Source: Archegozetes longisetosus (taxonomy: Eukaryota > Arthropoda > Arachnida > Sarcoptiformes > Trhypochthoniidae). Taken from it: 64,000 bases of DNA. The stretch covers positions 6,538,220 through 6,602,219 of the forward strand of contig JAEMBT020000001.1 in assembly GCA_018873245.2 (NCBI GenBank), in the 5' to 3' direction. Of this stretch, positions 53,246 to 64,000 are shown one piece after another. A program made the translations under genes and the position numbers. The notes under the pieces were generated by a model. That model did no database searches, had not been told where the DNA came from, and saw nothing but the letters and a program-made list of their open reading frames with translations. Each line of letters begins with the position of its first letter. Positions within the stretch are counted from its first letter, which is position 1.

Positions 53246-54354
53246 ATTTTAACCCGCATTAAACTTAATATTCGTTCACTACTTTAAAAATTGAAAACAT
53301 TCGCATCAACACTATCTATCTACATTTCATTCTCAATAATCCCATTAAGAATGACGTCAACTATTTCAAAGACCATAATTAGTCAGAATATCGTATTAAA
53401 GTTTATGATCAAATAAATTTTTAGAATTTCGTTTGTTTTGTGAAATTATGGATTGAAGCCAAATATAGATTATTTCATAAGAGAAAGAAATATTAACTTT
53501 TGATTGCAAAAGTTAATGAATATAAGCAGAACCGATAATATATATTATCATAATAGAATATAATCTTTAAATGACATTTTAAGTTCTATTCATTAAAGAT
53601 AGTCACGCATTTCAAGAATGCTATTGAAGATCAATTTAAGAAACTGGTTTCCCATAGTGGTATACGTCATGTAAAATCGATATATAAATCTATAATTTAA
53701 ATGTTGATTTTCATCATTTCTCAATTGAATTTAAAGCTGAAGAGTTTATAATTTCTAATTTAGAATTTGTAGTTTTGAAATCGCGTACAGTAACTTAAAC
53801 CTCATCTTTTGATGAGTGTGGCGAACTGTTGGCACAAATATAAAACCAAATGTTTGATACATATGATTTTTCCAGGAAAATGTATACAATTTGAAGAAAT
53901 TGATTGAACAATGAATTTAAATGTCATAGACTTTAAATGAAAATTGTCTCATATTGTGCAATACTATTTGGTGAAATGGATGCGGTTTATCAAAGCTCGA
54001 ATAAATCTGAGACCAATGAAATACTAAGATCGAAAAATATTTCTTTAAGTTATTAGGAATCAGTTAAATAGCTTGTCAATTAAATAATCGGCTTTACGAA
54101 AAATCACTACAATAAATGCACTTAAACTGAGATAACGGGCCTAATAATACAGTGACTGTTGAAACATAAAAGGTAGAGTCATTAATGTTTACCCCCATTT
54201 AACTTGAAAATTCGAAATTGATTCTCGCTGTAAGCTTTATTGGTTAAGATGAGTCTTCAAATGAGGTTCCTTATACAAATTTTTATATAAATTGAAATAC
54301 ACCAGAACATTTTCTTCTCAAAATACCTTATATATCCCAAAATATGGAGCAAAA
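53246..54354. other. Non-coding stretch
   Basis: Contains the presumed promoter of the MAPEG gene. No further gene or repeat recognised. Confidence 0.4.
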
Positions 54355-54356
54355 TA

Positions 54357-55731
54357 CAACCGAACCTCTAGAGTTGGACACCTTGTAAAATTGGGCACCT
54401 GCCTAACTTGAACAGAAAGCTGCAGACGGTGTAGAAACTCATAGAGTTTACATTATGTTCAACCTTAGAAAGTTGGGCACCTCTATAACTTGAAACTTGG
54501 GCATAATTTAGGGTTTTTGTAGGATTTAAAAATCTATTAAAGTTGAACTTAATATGCACAAAGTTGAATAAGTCACGCGTGTCATATTATAATAACAGAT
54601 CTTACAGAGAAAATGTATGCCATATTTATTAAAATGTGATATTTTCTAAAATATGTCTTAAAATTAAAAAAACTAAGTGTTTTAAATGAACTAACATTAT
54701 AAAAGAAAATCGAGCTAATTAATTATTTATATCAACCATAAGTGACACAAAGAGATGCAGCGAAGAAATTTAATGTGATTAAAGGAACTGTCACTAGTAC
54801 TAGAAAACGGTCTGCTGAATATTTAGAGAAATATTTTGAAAATTCTTTAAATGAAAAATACAGAAAGTTGAAAAATAATGAAAATCATCGAATCAATGAG
54901 GCGGTATTTGGATAATTCAAAAAAGCTCGTGCGCGTAATATTCCGATTTCTGGTTCAATTATTCAGAGTGCAGCCCGAAAATTTGCTGAAAATTTCGAAA
55001 TTCTAGACTACCGCTTCAAATGGTTGGTTGGAGAGTTTCAGAAAAAGACATCAAATAGTATTTCGGGTACTTTCTGGTGAGCAAAAATCTGCAGACTTTA
55101 GCGCTGCAGATCAATTCAAGGAAAAAATTCCTGAAATTTGCGCAAATTACAGTCCCGAAAACATCTTTAATGCGGACGAAACAGGTCTTTTCTATGAAGC
55201 GGTACCTCAAAGATCACTTGTGGAAAAATATGAGTAATGGAGGGGCGAAAAGTTGTCAAAAGAACGCGTTTCAATATTACTGTGCGCTAATGCTAAAGGT
55301 GAAAAACTTAAACCACTTATTATTAACTCCAGAACAGTATTTCATGGATCAAAATGACCCAAAGGTCTATAAAAACTGTTATAATTATTTAATGCAATTT
55401 CCAATGTTAATAAAACTGATAGTATTTTCAAATGAAATTTTCGACTTAAGTCTTCTTCAGCACCTAAGAGAGAAAAAAAGATAATTACTTTAAGCCAATA
55501 TAGTCACTAAATCGCAGTCATAAGTATTTTAGTATTGTAATAATTGAAACTCTAAAGTATGCTATTGTGACAAATATAAATTAGATAATTAAATCCGATG
55601 TGGTTTCAGTACTTTTAAAATATTCAATTAATAATAAATAATCAGTTAAATATCTTAAATTTTATATAAACCTTGTAAAGTTGGGCACAAAACTTGGCCG
55701 GATCTGTGCCCAACTTACAAAGGTCTCACTG
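54357..55731 (+). mobile_element. Tigger/pogo element with broken transposase
   Basis: Ends CAACCGAACCTCTAGAGTTG (54357) and, complemented, CAGTGAGACCTTTGTAAGTTG. TA flanks at 54355-54356 and 55732-55733. Subterminal repeats of GTTGGGCACC / AAGTTGGGCAC occur near both ends (54365-54510, 55676-55715). Confidence 0.85.
54735..55360 (+). pseudogene. Tigger (CENP-B/pogo-like) transposase remnant
   Basis: Frame pieces in order: QRDAAKKFNVIKGTVTSTRK (CENP-B-type HTH), INEAVFG, stop, FKKARARNIPISGSIIQSAA, FRKRHQIVFRVLSGEQKSAD, FKEKIPEICANYSPENIFNA plus DETGLFYEAVP (first catalytic Asp of DDE_1), then after another shift EKLSKERVSILLCANAKGEK and LKPLIINSRT. The remaining two catalytic residues are lost. 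At least two frameshifts plus stops. Confidence 0.85.
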
Positions 55732-55733
55732 TA

Positions 55734-57016
55734 GTTCAATCTCAAAGCTCTCAAACTGATTTCCAAAATGAACAAATTTAGTGTAACTCTCGACATAAAA
55801 TCTGAACATTCGATTGGGTTTATTCTATCAAAGTTTTTGGTATAGATCGTAGGGAAACGTTTTTAAACCCTGTATAAAAGTTCTAATTTAGATTAGCTCT
55901 TAGCTCAGCTATAAATATTTCTATTGTTGAATTTTAAATTATGAACTTTTTCAGTGAATAGTTGATTTATATTTTCTTGAATTACTCTTTCCTCTAGCTA
56001 ACAGATATTTAAATGTGTTATGGTAAAAATAGATCAATACACAATGGTTTCACTTTGTGGATAAACTTATCATTAACGCCCTTAAATAGTCTATCGATGA
56101 ATACAATAGACATCACTTAATGGACTAAATTAAAAACGTTGCCATAAAGTCAGAACCGCGCAAGACATTAATGCAGAGGATATTTGAGGCAATGTTCTGA
56201 AAATAGCAAATTCTCGTTGATCTTATTGACTTAAATTTGAATGCATTATTCGGCGAGCACGGAATTTAATATCTAAGTTAGGTATAACTTGCTCCAAAAG
56301 AGAAGCAAATATTGCATACTTGAAGTAAATGTAAAGCGGCATTATAACGGAATAGCAATTGATAATTTTTATGAATAATCAGAATATAACATTGAACTAT
56401 TTTTCGCTGTGTAGATGTTCTGGACTAGTGGTCGGAAAGTATGAGAAATTGAAAGAGTAGCTCGCTTGTATGATTCTCGAGTCGAAGTGAACCCATCCGA
56501 CCCGTTAGTAGCTAATATCAACCCACGCATCAAAGCATCAATTCTATGCTTAGAATTTTTCAGATCGAACCCGCTCAGCCAGGCCATTAGAAAATAAATA
56601 TTATATTGTCATATTTTGTTTATTCTATAAGATAAAAAATAAAATTTCTTATTTAAGTTTAATTTAGAAAATGAGTTCATTATTTTGAATTAAAAGTCTG
56701 ATGTTTCTGAAAAATTTCTTTTACAATAGAACATTTATTATCGGAAGAGAAACCCCGTTTTGACCCTAAGACAGTTCCGAGTCGAACCCATATCAATCGA
56801 TAGATCTCGTCGAGTACTATAGTTATACTAGGTCGTTAAATAAGTTCGTAGCCAAGCGCCATGTGTTTAACTTAACGCTAAACCAGCTTATGTAAAATAT
56901 TCTTTTAAACATCAATCAAAATTTGTAAATCTTTATTTTGTTAACCTTAAGATTTTGGCATAAACATTTCAAATAAATAGTCATTTATTTCGCAAATAAT
57001 TTAATAGAATATATAA
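55734..57016. other. Non-coding stretch with one repeated fragment (56041-56150)
   Basis: 56041-56150 is the decayed partner of the unknown protein fragment at 22796-22946 (QWFHFVDKLIINA). A 72-codon minus frame at 56369-56587 has no recognisable family. Otherwise nothing. Confidence 0.45.
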
Positions 57017-57023
57017 TAAAACG

Positions 57024-57029
57024 TTTATT
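57024..57029 (-). terminator. Candidate poly(A) signal of the GH87-like gene
   Basis: AATAAA on the minus strand, about 100 nt beyond the stop codon, in a T/A-rich 3' region. Confidence 0.45.
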
Positions 57030-57124
57030 AATCATAAAATTTTCAATAAAACATTAACTTATTAAAATGGTTTCATAATAAATTTTCATAAAATCCTTTT
57101 ACAGTTAAATTAACTCCAAATGAA

Positions 57125-58903
57125 TTACCAATTCCATGGCCATTTTGGTGGTGGCCATTCACCAGTGGGTCCATTACAGAATGGTTTTTCAGTGTACCAA
57201 CCATTTTTTGCTCCTTGTGTTAAATCTGTGTCTTTCGTATATTTTAATGATACGCCACAACTATGGATTGGATTGATTTGAACGTTGATTGCTGTTACGT
57301 TTTTAAATGTTACTTGTCCGCTAGATTGCAATTGCAAAACAAAAGTTCCAGTTCCATTAATAAGAACATTTTCAAATGTTACTCCATTCGTTATTCCATT
57401 AATATAATGGATAGCAGCATATGAACTGTCAATGATATCGCAATCTTTTATATGAATATTTGCATCAATTTCTCCATTTTCTGCGGAAAACCAAACTGCA
57501 CCAACACCAAAATTCCAGTTGTAATCAGAGTTACCAGCTCTGAGTAGAGTATTTCTAAACACTGTATGATTACCTGAAACACCTCTATCACCATTCACAC
57601 CAGGATAACGGTTTGCAATGTGAATTCCACCACCATTAGTTATAGTATCATAAATCAAGTTATCACTCACTTCAATGTCTTTTCCTCCGTAAATTGCAAT
57701 GTTATTTGCAAGCATTGGCAAACCAATTGTATTGTGAATGAATTTGTTGTTTACATTTGGAATATCTTGTGCCCACATCGCTAATCCATCGTCACCAAGG
57801 TTACGTAAGAATGTGTTTCGTACAACTGAATTTGTCACTCCTTTATGAAAGTTAACTCCATCAGCAGTCATATCAACAATTCTACTGTTAATGATTGTGA
57901 AATTGTGCATTGGTCCATCCATCCAAGCACCGACTTTAGTATGTTGCATCCAAACGTTGTCAACAACTGTGTCACTCAATGCACCTCCAATAGCATTGAC
58001 CTGGTCATCATCCACTCTTTCTTGAATGTCACCGATAATTGCAAAGTCTTTCAATACAACGTTTTTACTTCCTCCACTTTCTGCCCATTTACCATAAACA
58101 CCAACAGCTTTTTTTCTATCAGTTGGATGTCTTCCAGTCAAAACACTGTACCATGGACCAGCACCAACCAATTCAACGTTATCAACAACGATATGATCAT
58201 AAACTAAATATGTACCTTCTGGAATGAAAACAACTTTCTTTTGGTCTCTTCCAGCGTTAACAGCTTGTTGAAATGCTGCAGTAGAATCTGTTTTACCAGT
58301 TGGATCAGCATGGAAATCAATCACTGACAATGAGTTGGCTGGCTTGCTTTTCGGTGGTCCAACCAATTCAAAATCAGCTAAATCAATAGTGAATGTTGGT
58401 GATACTGAAGTTGATGTAACTTGAAGCTTAACTTTGGTTCCTTTTGGATATTTTTTGTCAAGCATTGTTCTTACTTCAGCATAAAAGTGATGAGGATGAT
58501 CACCTGGATGATTATTAAATGGATAACCACCATAAAACCAACTGTATTTTGATGTCAATGTCAATGCCTTCAATTTATTATTGCTGACATACAAATCAAT
58601 GGGAGCATCTAATCCTTTTCCATCAGCACTATCAGGGATACTGTAACGTACAACAAGTGAATTTGCTTCAATAGGCATTGTGAATTCAACGTATTGACCC
58701 ACAGCATTCAATTGAACTGCACGACGTTGAGATGCTTCTGATGACAATTTAGTATATGTTCTATCATTACCAATAATTTTACCATTGTGAGTTGCGTGTT
58801 CAGCTTCTACTTCAACGAATGGAACTTTTGCTCCACGTCCATTTATCCAATCAACTGCATTGATTGTATGGATTAAAACACAAACTAAAATTAAAAGCTT
58901 CAT
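57125..58903 (-). CDS. Secreted GH87-like alpha-1,3-glucanase (mutanase/mycodextranase), intronless
   Basis: 592 aa from Met at 58903. This start is chosen over the one 9 codons upstream because MKLLILVCVLIHTINA is a clean signal peptide. Residues ~28-182 resemble a carbohydrate-binding beta-sandwich (CBM35/6 style: FVEVEAEHA, VRYSIPDSADGKG, FTIDLADFEL). ~192-235 is a pectate-lyase-3 type start (VIDFHADPTGKTDSTAAFQQ), and ~240-560 is a right-handed beta-helix. TADGVNFHKG (D348) and LGDDGLAMW (D371, D372) have the D..23..DD spacing that, as I recall it, is the catalytic set of GH87 enzymes. GAGPWYSVL also fits that family. Such enzymes cut alpha-1,3-glucan of fungal walls or dental-type polysaccharides, so a digestive role in a fungus feeder is inferred. 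No introns, and higher G+C than its surroundings. The family is chiefly bacterial, so lateral transfer is plausible. Confidence 0.85.
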   Translation of the reverse strand: MKLLILVCVLIHTINAVDWINGRGAKVPFVEVEAEHATHNGKIIGNDRTYTKLSSEASQRRAVQLNAVGQYVEFTMPIEANSLVVRYSIPDSADGKGLDAPIDLYVSNNKLKALTLTSKYSWFYGGYPFNNHPGDHPHHFYAEVRTMLDKKYPKGTKVKLQVTSTSVSPTFTIDLADFELVGPPKSKPANSLSVIDFHADPTGKTDSTAAFQQAVNAGRDQKKVVFIPEGTYLVYDHIVVDNVELVGAGPWYSVLTGRHPTDRKKAVGVYGKWAESGGSKNVVLKDFAIIGDIQERVDDDQVNAIGGALSDTVVDNVWMQHTKVGAWMDGPMHNFTIINSRIVDMTADGVNFHKGVTNSVVRNTFLRNLGDDGLAMWAQDIPNVNNKFIHNTIGLPMLANNIAIYGGKDIEVSDNLIYDTITNGGGIHIANRYPGVNGDRGVSGNHTVFRNTLLRAGNSDYNWNFGVGAVWFSAENGEIDANIHIKDCDIIDSSYAAIHYINGITNGVTFENVLINGTGTFVLQLQSSGQVTFKNVTAINVQINPIHSCGVSLKYTKDTDLTQGAKNGWYTEKPFCNGPTGEWPPPKWPWNW

Positions 58904-58960
58904 TTTGATTACTATTACAATGAAAAGCAATTAACAAGCGAAAGTCAATTGGAAATTTTG

Positions 58961-58970
58961 TAATTTATAC
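58961..58970 (-). promoter_or_regulatory. TATA box of the GH87-like gene
   Basis: GTATAAATTA on the minus strand, about 60 nt upstream of the chosen ATG. This leaves room for a short leader and indicates a eukaryotic-type core promoter on the intronless gene. Confidence 0.5.
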
Positions 58971-58989
58971 TCTAATAATTGACCTTGAC

Positions 58990-59676
58990 ACCAATATATT
59001 TATATTCAACCTTAAAAAACGATTTTTTAACTTATCTGATTTTACTTAAATTCACTCCAAATTGATAACTATTATTTTTAGCTGATTGTTCTATTTTGTA
59101 ATATGTTAGATCCTATTGTTAATTATATATTTATTTAATCAATCCTAAATAGATTAATTCTTAGAAGTTGACTTATGTTTCTAATAAATAACATATTTAT
59201 CGTTTCTCATTGATATTTTTCAAGATAAATTTGTTTTGCAATCATCACTATTATAATCCGGTTTTTAATTTGCTGGTGCTCACCTTACATAATCTTGTAT
59301 CTAGGGCTGCTAATTAGGGCTAATGAAATTAATGATATGATGTGTTGTGTGAACATCAAGACAGAATGGAGCCAAAGAATAGAGATAAAGGAGTAACCAG
59401 ACTTAATATGATTGAATCAGAAAAACTCAATGTGTATACTATAGAACAGACAAAGGTAGCTCTAAGTAATTTTGATGATAATAGGTATACTGTAGGTATC
59501 TGTTTAACGGACTTCATGTACTCAAACGAGTCAAAAAACCTGTTTTGAGTTGAGAAACTCGTAGTTTATTATAAGACATCAAGTCTCCGTTAAACAGATA
59601 CCTATAGTACATATTGGATGGATACACAACATTAACTCGTGGGCATTATAGAATACCTTTAATAAGATGTTAACGA
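58990..59676. repeat. Non-coding stretch with a 21-bp stem (59488-59612)
   Basis: GTAGGTATCTGTTTAACGGA (59492-59511) pairs with the complement at 59589-59609 (CCGTTAAACAGATACCTATAG), loop ~80 nt. A small fold-back element is likely. A 68-codon frame at 59342-59548 spans the left arm and is not supported. Confidence 0.55.
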
Positions 59677-59898
59677 TTATCTAAATTTTACATAACCGGA
59701 TCTTACTAATTTTGTTATTATTATTTCATATTTTCTGAAATTATCGTTCATAATTTTAAATATATGTTTATCAAATTTATTAATTGCTGTTTCTACAAGT
59801 TTATAAAAATTGTTCATCTTTTCTTTGAATTGAATCAAAGCGTTTACCGAATTCGCTGTTTCTTTAGAAACACAGTTCAGTGTATTTAGCATTTCCAT
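59677..59898 (-). CDS. Small unidentified ORF (73 aa)
   Basis: Begins MEMLNTLNCVSKETANSVNA and is helical and charged throughout (FKEKMNNFYKLVETAINKFD, NDNFRKYEIIITKLV). No known domain. The composition looks more protein-like than other short frames here, but there is no second copy or splice evidence. Possibly a small gene or a chance frame. Confidence 0.25.
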   Translation of the reverse strand: MEMLNTLNCVSKETANSVNALIQFKEKMNNFYKLVETAINKFDKHIFKIMNDNFRKYEIIITKLVRSGYVKFR

Positions 59899-60329
59899 GT
59901 TTTATTTTATTTAAAACATACTATTTCATTGTTTTGAACTCTTAAAATATTAAACGTAATCTTTTTATTTAGTTATAATGTTAATTTTCAAGGACAAAGT
60001 GGTACGCCAGTCAAAAGTTAGTGTTACCAATGTACTCTCATTGATACTGACCAATGACCATTATGATATGGGTATAAAAATGAAGAACATTCAAAGACAA
60101 ATTAAACTAAAAAGAAATTAACTTTTAATCTGTTACCATTTTCAAGATATGAATTTTCAAAGATATGCATTTTTACCATTACAGGTATAGGAATTTTCGT
60201 ATTATGAATTTTTAAAAATTACTTCTAATCATCTGTTTTCATAAAACTTGTCTACAATGAGTATCGCACTTTGTTTTATACTTTAATTAGTGTTTTTGTT
60301 GATAGTTTAAGAGGATTGAATGAAGTACA

Positions 60330-60754
60330 TGTTGCACCCTCTCAGTATTTTTTATTGATTTTTAGGTTTATTTTGATTATTTTTGTGAGTTTTTCAACTT
60401 TATTACATGGAAATTCTGCTTTTTTATGAATTTTAGAGGGGAGGATGAAGTTGAGTCGTACTGTCCCAGAGTCGCAATAATTAAGTATGCTATTTTTAAA
60501 CGACTTTCTATAGCATTTTAGCTTAAATTCCATATTAAACAATACGAAAACTTCACTTTTTAATGTTTTTAGAGGCGGTACGGAAAGTACGAGCGAGTGC
60601 TATCCTAGAATATTAACAGTAAAACATAATTTTAGGTGATTTTCTCAAGTATTTAGCTTAAATTGTATATTAAACGACATGAAAACTTTTTGGTGATTTT
60701 TTAATGCTTTTTAAGCAGCACGAAAGGTACGAGCTCGTACTGTCCCAGGGTCGC
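60330..60754. repeat. ~140-bp tandem repeat, about three units
   Basis: Units end with GAGTCGTACTGTCCCAGAGT (60453), GAGCGAGTGCTATCCTAGAA (60590) and GAGCTCGTACTGTCCCAGGG (60731), so the period is 137-141 bp. Shared inner parts are TTAGCTTAAATT..ATATTAAACRA and GAAAACTT..TTTTTAATG. It abuts the TPR coding fragment. Confidence 0.8.
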
Positions 60755-60755
60755 C

Positions 60756-61159
60756 ATATATACACTACTGACGAGGCATCGGTAATTTATCAAGAAGTTC
60801 TCAATACCAAAGAACTTCTTTTAGGAAAAGAACATCCTCATACTTTAATAACTAGAAATAATTTAGCTTCAGTATTAGTCCATCAAGGTGAATATGATGA
60901 GGCATTGCAAATTTACCAACAGGTTTTAAGTGTAAGTAAACGTATTCTAGGGAAGGAGCATCCTGAGATTTTAAAGACTAAGTACAGTATAGCTTCAGTG
61001 CTAGACAAGCAAGGCAGATGTAACGAAGCATTGAGAACTTATCAAGAGGTATTTGAAATACGAGAATTTATCTTAGGGACAAATCATCCTGATACTTTAA
61101 ACTCGAAGAAATGTCTAGCCTTTGCTAACAGAACAACAACTAAATGTAACATTATTTAA
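60756..61159 (+). CDS. Kinesin-light-chain-type TPR protein fragment
   Basis: Open frame with three 42-residue TPR units: SVIYQEVLNTKELLLGKEHP (HTLITRNNLASVLVHQGEYD), EALQIYQQVLSVSKRILGKE (HPEILKTKYSIASVLDKQGR), EALRTYQEVFEIREFILGTN (HPDTLNSKKCLAFAN), then a short tail to the stop at 61159. This is the TPR_10/TPR_12 pattern of kinesin light chain and of nephrocystin/NB-ARC-type repeat proteins. Homology begins abruptly at the border of the tandem repeat; the Met at 60704 lies in that repeat, so the true start is unknown. Probably a gene fragment or a last exon. The repeats would mediate protein binding. Confidence 0.55.
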
Positions 61160-62192
61160 ACCTGTATTATTGATATTTTTCTATCAATGCTTTTGCCCTT
61201 CAATGAACTCTATAAGCTTTCATCACAATTTTCTCACATCTGTATGGAGTCTCATTCTAAATCGATTGTTATCAACTTTCTTTATCGTATCTCATCTCGT
61301 ATCTTATCTATGTTATGTACCTCCACAAATTTTTTATAATCTATCCAGCAATTCACCATTCAGTCTAGAGGGTGAGAAAACAGAAAATCACTTTTTAAAA
61401 TTGTATATAAAACAATGCTGTTGATTTAAAATGAGTTGTAATAAACAAATACCGTCTATTATATGTACGAGTTTTAAATAGATATGTTTTGTAACTCAAC
61501 TCTTTCCCAATAAAATACTCTAATATCTAATGAATAGGTAATCTACTTGTTGAATCTAATGTTGTATAGGACGAATATGCTCGAATCTGGTCTTTGGCTT
61601 TAGTACATCAAGCAGGATTCCTCAATGCTTTAAACAGTAACAATGCGTTAAATGTATACATTTACTCACAGAGGGATATCTCCGGTTTAAAGCAATACAA
61701 CAACAATCATCCAATCGTTCTCAAAATAGTAAAATTAGTTAGCCTTCAACATTAGGTAGTTGTAAATTTTAGATATTTTTGGACTAGTTTTTCATTCTCT
61801 CGGAAAAGTTGTTAAATTTAATCCCTTACAATGTTTTATATCTCGCGTAAAATTCCTATGATGTTTAGATGTTTACTTTATTTAATGAGATATAGTGTTT
61901 AATACAAATATTTTTAATTCAAGTTTCTTACACAGATCATGAAAAAATGGTGAAGAGATTATTTTTTAGCAAAAAGCTATGTATTAAGCTTATTAGAAGA
62001 GTCTTTGGGTGAAGGTCTTGTAATCAAGTCTTTATTTTATAAAAAGAAATTTGTTAAAGTTTCTAAAATCTTCATAAACAATCCAAATATTTTGAAAAAC
62101 TAGCGAAATTTAAACAAAAACTATAAATTAACTAGTTTTATGGTAAGATAAAGAACTTGAAGGAAAATAGCTTTAAATAATATTTATTTCTA
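61160..62192. other. Non-coding stretch
   Basis: No gene supported. A 100-codon plus frame (61122-61424) overlaps the TPR end out of frame and looks hydrophobic by composition only. AATAAA at 61510 could serve the TPR fragment. Confidence 0.4.
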
Positions 62193-64000
62193 CTATTTTT
62201 GAAGCACAATACGAAAGAATGTGTATGGTAATTCAATCAGTTTTTCCAGTCGTCCTATCAGTGAATTTATGACTCATGGCGTAAACTCTCTTAAATATAC
62301 TATCAGAAATTTTATTAAACACTTCATTTCTTTTTTGTTCGTCCTTCTCAACTAAATACTGCTTTTGCATTAATAAGATGAGTTGTAAATTATCTATTAA
62401 TCAAAATAAAGTTTTTAAACTGCAGGTTGAACTACTAGACACTGCCCATTGAACTATGATCAGCAGTTATATGTTCTGAATTAGTATTGGTAATAGAACT
62501 AAAATATAAAACTCTAGTCCCGGTTATGCCCCCTTCTGGAAGTTACGCCCACTTTAACTTTTCTACCAAGAGGTGCGCGCGTTGAGTACCAAAAAGAAGA
62601 GATGAAATGTATTATCATATTGAAGTTTCAATTGAACTTTTTGAAAGTCATTCCGAAGAATTTGCTAAACAGTTGGTAACAGGTGATCAGACCTGGGTTC
62701 ATCATTAAGATCTAGAATCAAAGCGAGCAAGTATGGAGTGGTTGCCTAGTGATTCCAAGCCCTCCAAAGAAGTCGAGGGCAAAATCTACATTTAAAATAA
62801 TGGCAAAAGTTTTTGTAATGCTAAGACAATTTTTGTTAAATGACGATGAGAGCATACAGTCATATAATGGTGATTGTATTGCATTGATATGTAAAAATTT
62901 GCATAAAAAGATCAAGAATAAGCACCGAGGAAAGTTAAGTTGGGGTCATCATTTTACATGATAACGCTAGACCCCATGCAAGCAATGTTACGATTGCCGC
63001 TATTCACGAATGTGGATTTGAATTGATCCCTCATCCCGATTATTTATCAGACCTGGCCCCAGTGGCTATTATTTATCTGAATACTTGAAAAGTTTCTTAC
63101 GTTAACAAATTAACAAAGACGATGAGATCAAGTCAGCAATAAAAGGATGGTTTCAGGAGAAAAATTCTGACTTTTGGATAGTATAGAGTAGTTATTGAAA
63201 CTATGGCAAAAATGAATTGAAGTTAGAGGAGATTATATTTAAAATTAATATATTAACTTTCCATAAGTTCTCTTTCTATGTTAGGCGCAAAACTTATTTA
63301 CCCATCTTTGTACTTAACCCAGACGATTTTTAATTAATTCAGGAGTATTCTAGCTCGATCTTCAAGATTTTTAGATTGTATCCAGGAAATTTTTAGCTTA
63401 ATTTTTCTTTTTATCTTTAACTTGATATTTCGACGGCGAATTCGGTTAAGAGAGAATAGTTTAACATAACTGAATTATTTAGATTAGTCTAGGCTAAGAT
63501 ATATTGATATATATGTGAAATCTAAATGGACTTACATAGAAATTTGACTATATCAGTTCAATGGGAGACTACAAGAAAGTGAGCGTAACTCTCAGAAGGG
63601 GCTTAACCAAAGATGAAGTTTCATTTTTGGGTTTTACTTTCAGTACTGATTTAGGATATATATAAGGATTGACCATAATATAAGCGATATTTAGTAGCCC
63701 GATCAAACTTCATATCTATTCAAATGTTTTTTATTTGATGAGAAAAACTTACTTTTCGCAAAAATCTGTTCATCGAAAATACCTCTACTTTCTATAAGTT
63801 CGTTTTCTTTGATAAGAAGTTCAACATTTTTAAAGCTTTTGATCCAAATATCTAATTGTTCTTCTTCTGATGAAACTTTAAAACTTCTTTCTCATGAATT
63901 TCCTTTTCTTTTCCAGTCAAATCAGTGAACAGATCGTAAATCCAAAGAACATTAGCATAAATTCTACCACTTTTTGATAATAAGCGAGAAAGATTTTTTG
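62193..64000 (-). pseudogene. JHAMT-like pseudogene split by a mariner, truncated by window edge
   Basis: Exon 3 at 62393-62193 (MQKQYLVEKDEQKRNEVFNK..., stop TAG at 62195-62193). Intron 2 contains a mariner (62527-63603). Exon 2 is seen from 64000 to ~63750 (NLSRLLSKSGRIYANVLWIY, DLFTDLTGKEKEIHEKEVLK), with a 1-2 nt loss near 63880 that shifts the frame (FHQKKNN, stop). Exon 1 and motif I would lie to the right of the window. Confidence 0.8.
62527..63603 (+). mobile_element. mariner element with decayed transposase
   Basis: Ends TGCCCCCTTCTGGAAGTTAC and, complemented, AGCCCCTTCTGAGAGTTAC, then GC.CACTTT in both. TA at 62525-62526 and 63604-63605. The inner plus strand decodes mariner transposase pieces: FAKQLVTGDQTWVHH (first Asp), a MEWLPSDSKPSKEVEGKIYI-like region with shifts, DNARPHASNVTIAAIHECGF (second Asp) and IPHPDYLSDLAP (third Asp). 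Many frameshifts. Sits inside intron 2 of the JHAMT-like pseudogene. Confidence 0.85.

Noticed and set aside
57845..58227. 120- and 62-codon plus-strand ORFs
   Set aside because: Antisense shadows of the GH87-like gene.
57125..58903. Bacterial contamination as explanation for the GH87-like gene
   Set aside because: Flanked within the contig by an intron-bearing MAPEG gene, eukaryotic transposons and a JHAMT-like pseudogene; has a TATA box and no bacterial ribosome-binding site.

Overview
This window looks like nuclear DNA of a small-genome arthropod. An acariform mite is my best guess, at low to moderate confidence. The sequence is strongly A+T-rich. Genes are split by short GT-AG introns (71 to about 250 nt), long stretches are non-coding, and transposable-element debris is dense (LINE, Merlin, mariner, pogo/Tigger, hAT MITEs, a tRNA-derived SINE, LTRs). 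There is no operon structure, no CRISPR array and no credible functional rRNA or tRNA gene.

The left and centre (about 1-47.5 kb) are built mainly from repeated copies of two unrelated genes. One is a BTB/POZ-BACK-like protein of about 300 aa with a five-codon first exon. The other is a SAM-dependent methyltransferase of about 277 aa resembling juvenile hormone acid / farnesoic acid methyltransferase (JHAMT-like), with three exons. They recur as a convergent, tail-to-tail pair: JHAMT 5.1-6.2 kb with BTB 7.9-6.7 kb; BTB 23.0-24.2 kb with JHAMT 26.1-25.1 kb; BTB 35.7-36.8 kb with JHAMT 38.3-37.3 kb; BTB C-terminus 43.0-43.2 kb with JHAMT 45.8-44.9 kb. Extra BTB copies and scraps lie at 1.5, 3.9, 13, 16.3, 19.1, 19.7, 26.9 and 33.9 kb. 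Extra JHAMT scraps lie at 6.5, 12.3, 26.5, 47.5 and 62.2-64 kb. Only one JHAMT copy (5136-6167) and two BTB copies (16295-17433 on +, 19130-18088 on -, an inverted pair) read as intact. One 3.2-kb segment (36508-39685) is repeated at 42968-47226. Its left junction joins the BTB C-terminus in frame to a decayed sulfotransferase.

Mobile elements mostly sit inside these dead copies, and many boundaries can be fixed from target-site duplications. They include a 3.4-kb Merlin element whose transposase has six exons (8763-12159, 9-bp TSD); a second Merlin (28808-30218, 8-bp TSD); an RTE-like LINE (2108-3476, 11-bp TSD); a SINE (24291-24642, 12-bp TSD, with a paralogous empty site at 36.8 kb); a solo LTR (7057-7540); hAT MITEs (11576-11819, 27585-28032, 41406-42219); a Tigger element (54357-55731); and a mariner (62527-63603).

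The right part (47.6-64 kb) is gene-poor. It holds a two-exon MAPEG-family membrane protein (52368-53245), a secreted intronless GH87-like alpha-1,3-glucanase that is a candidate lateral acquisition (57125-58903), a kinesin-light-chain-type TPR fragment behind a ~140-bp tandem repeat (60756-61159), and a JHAMT-like pseudogene running off the right edge.
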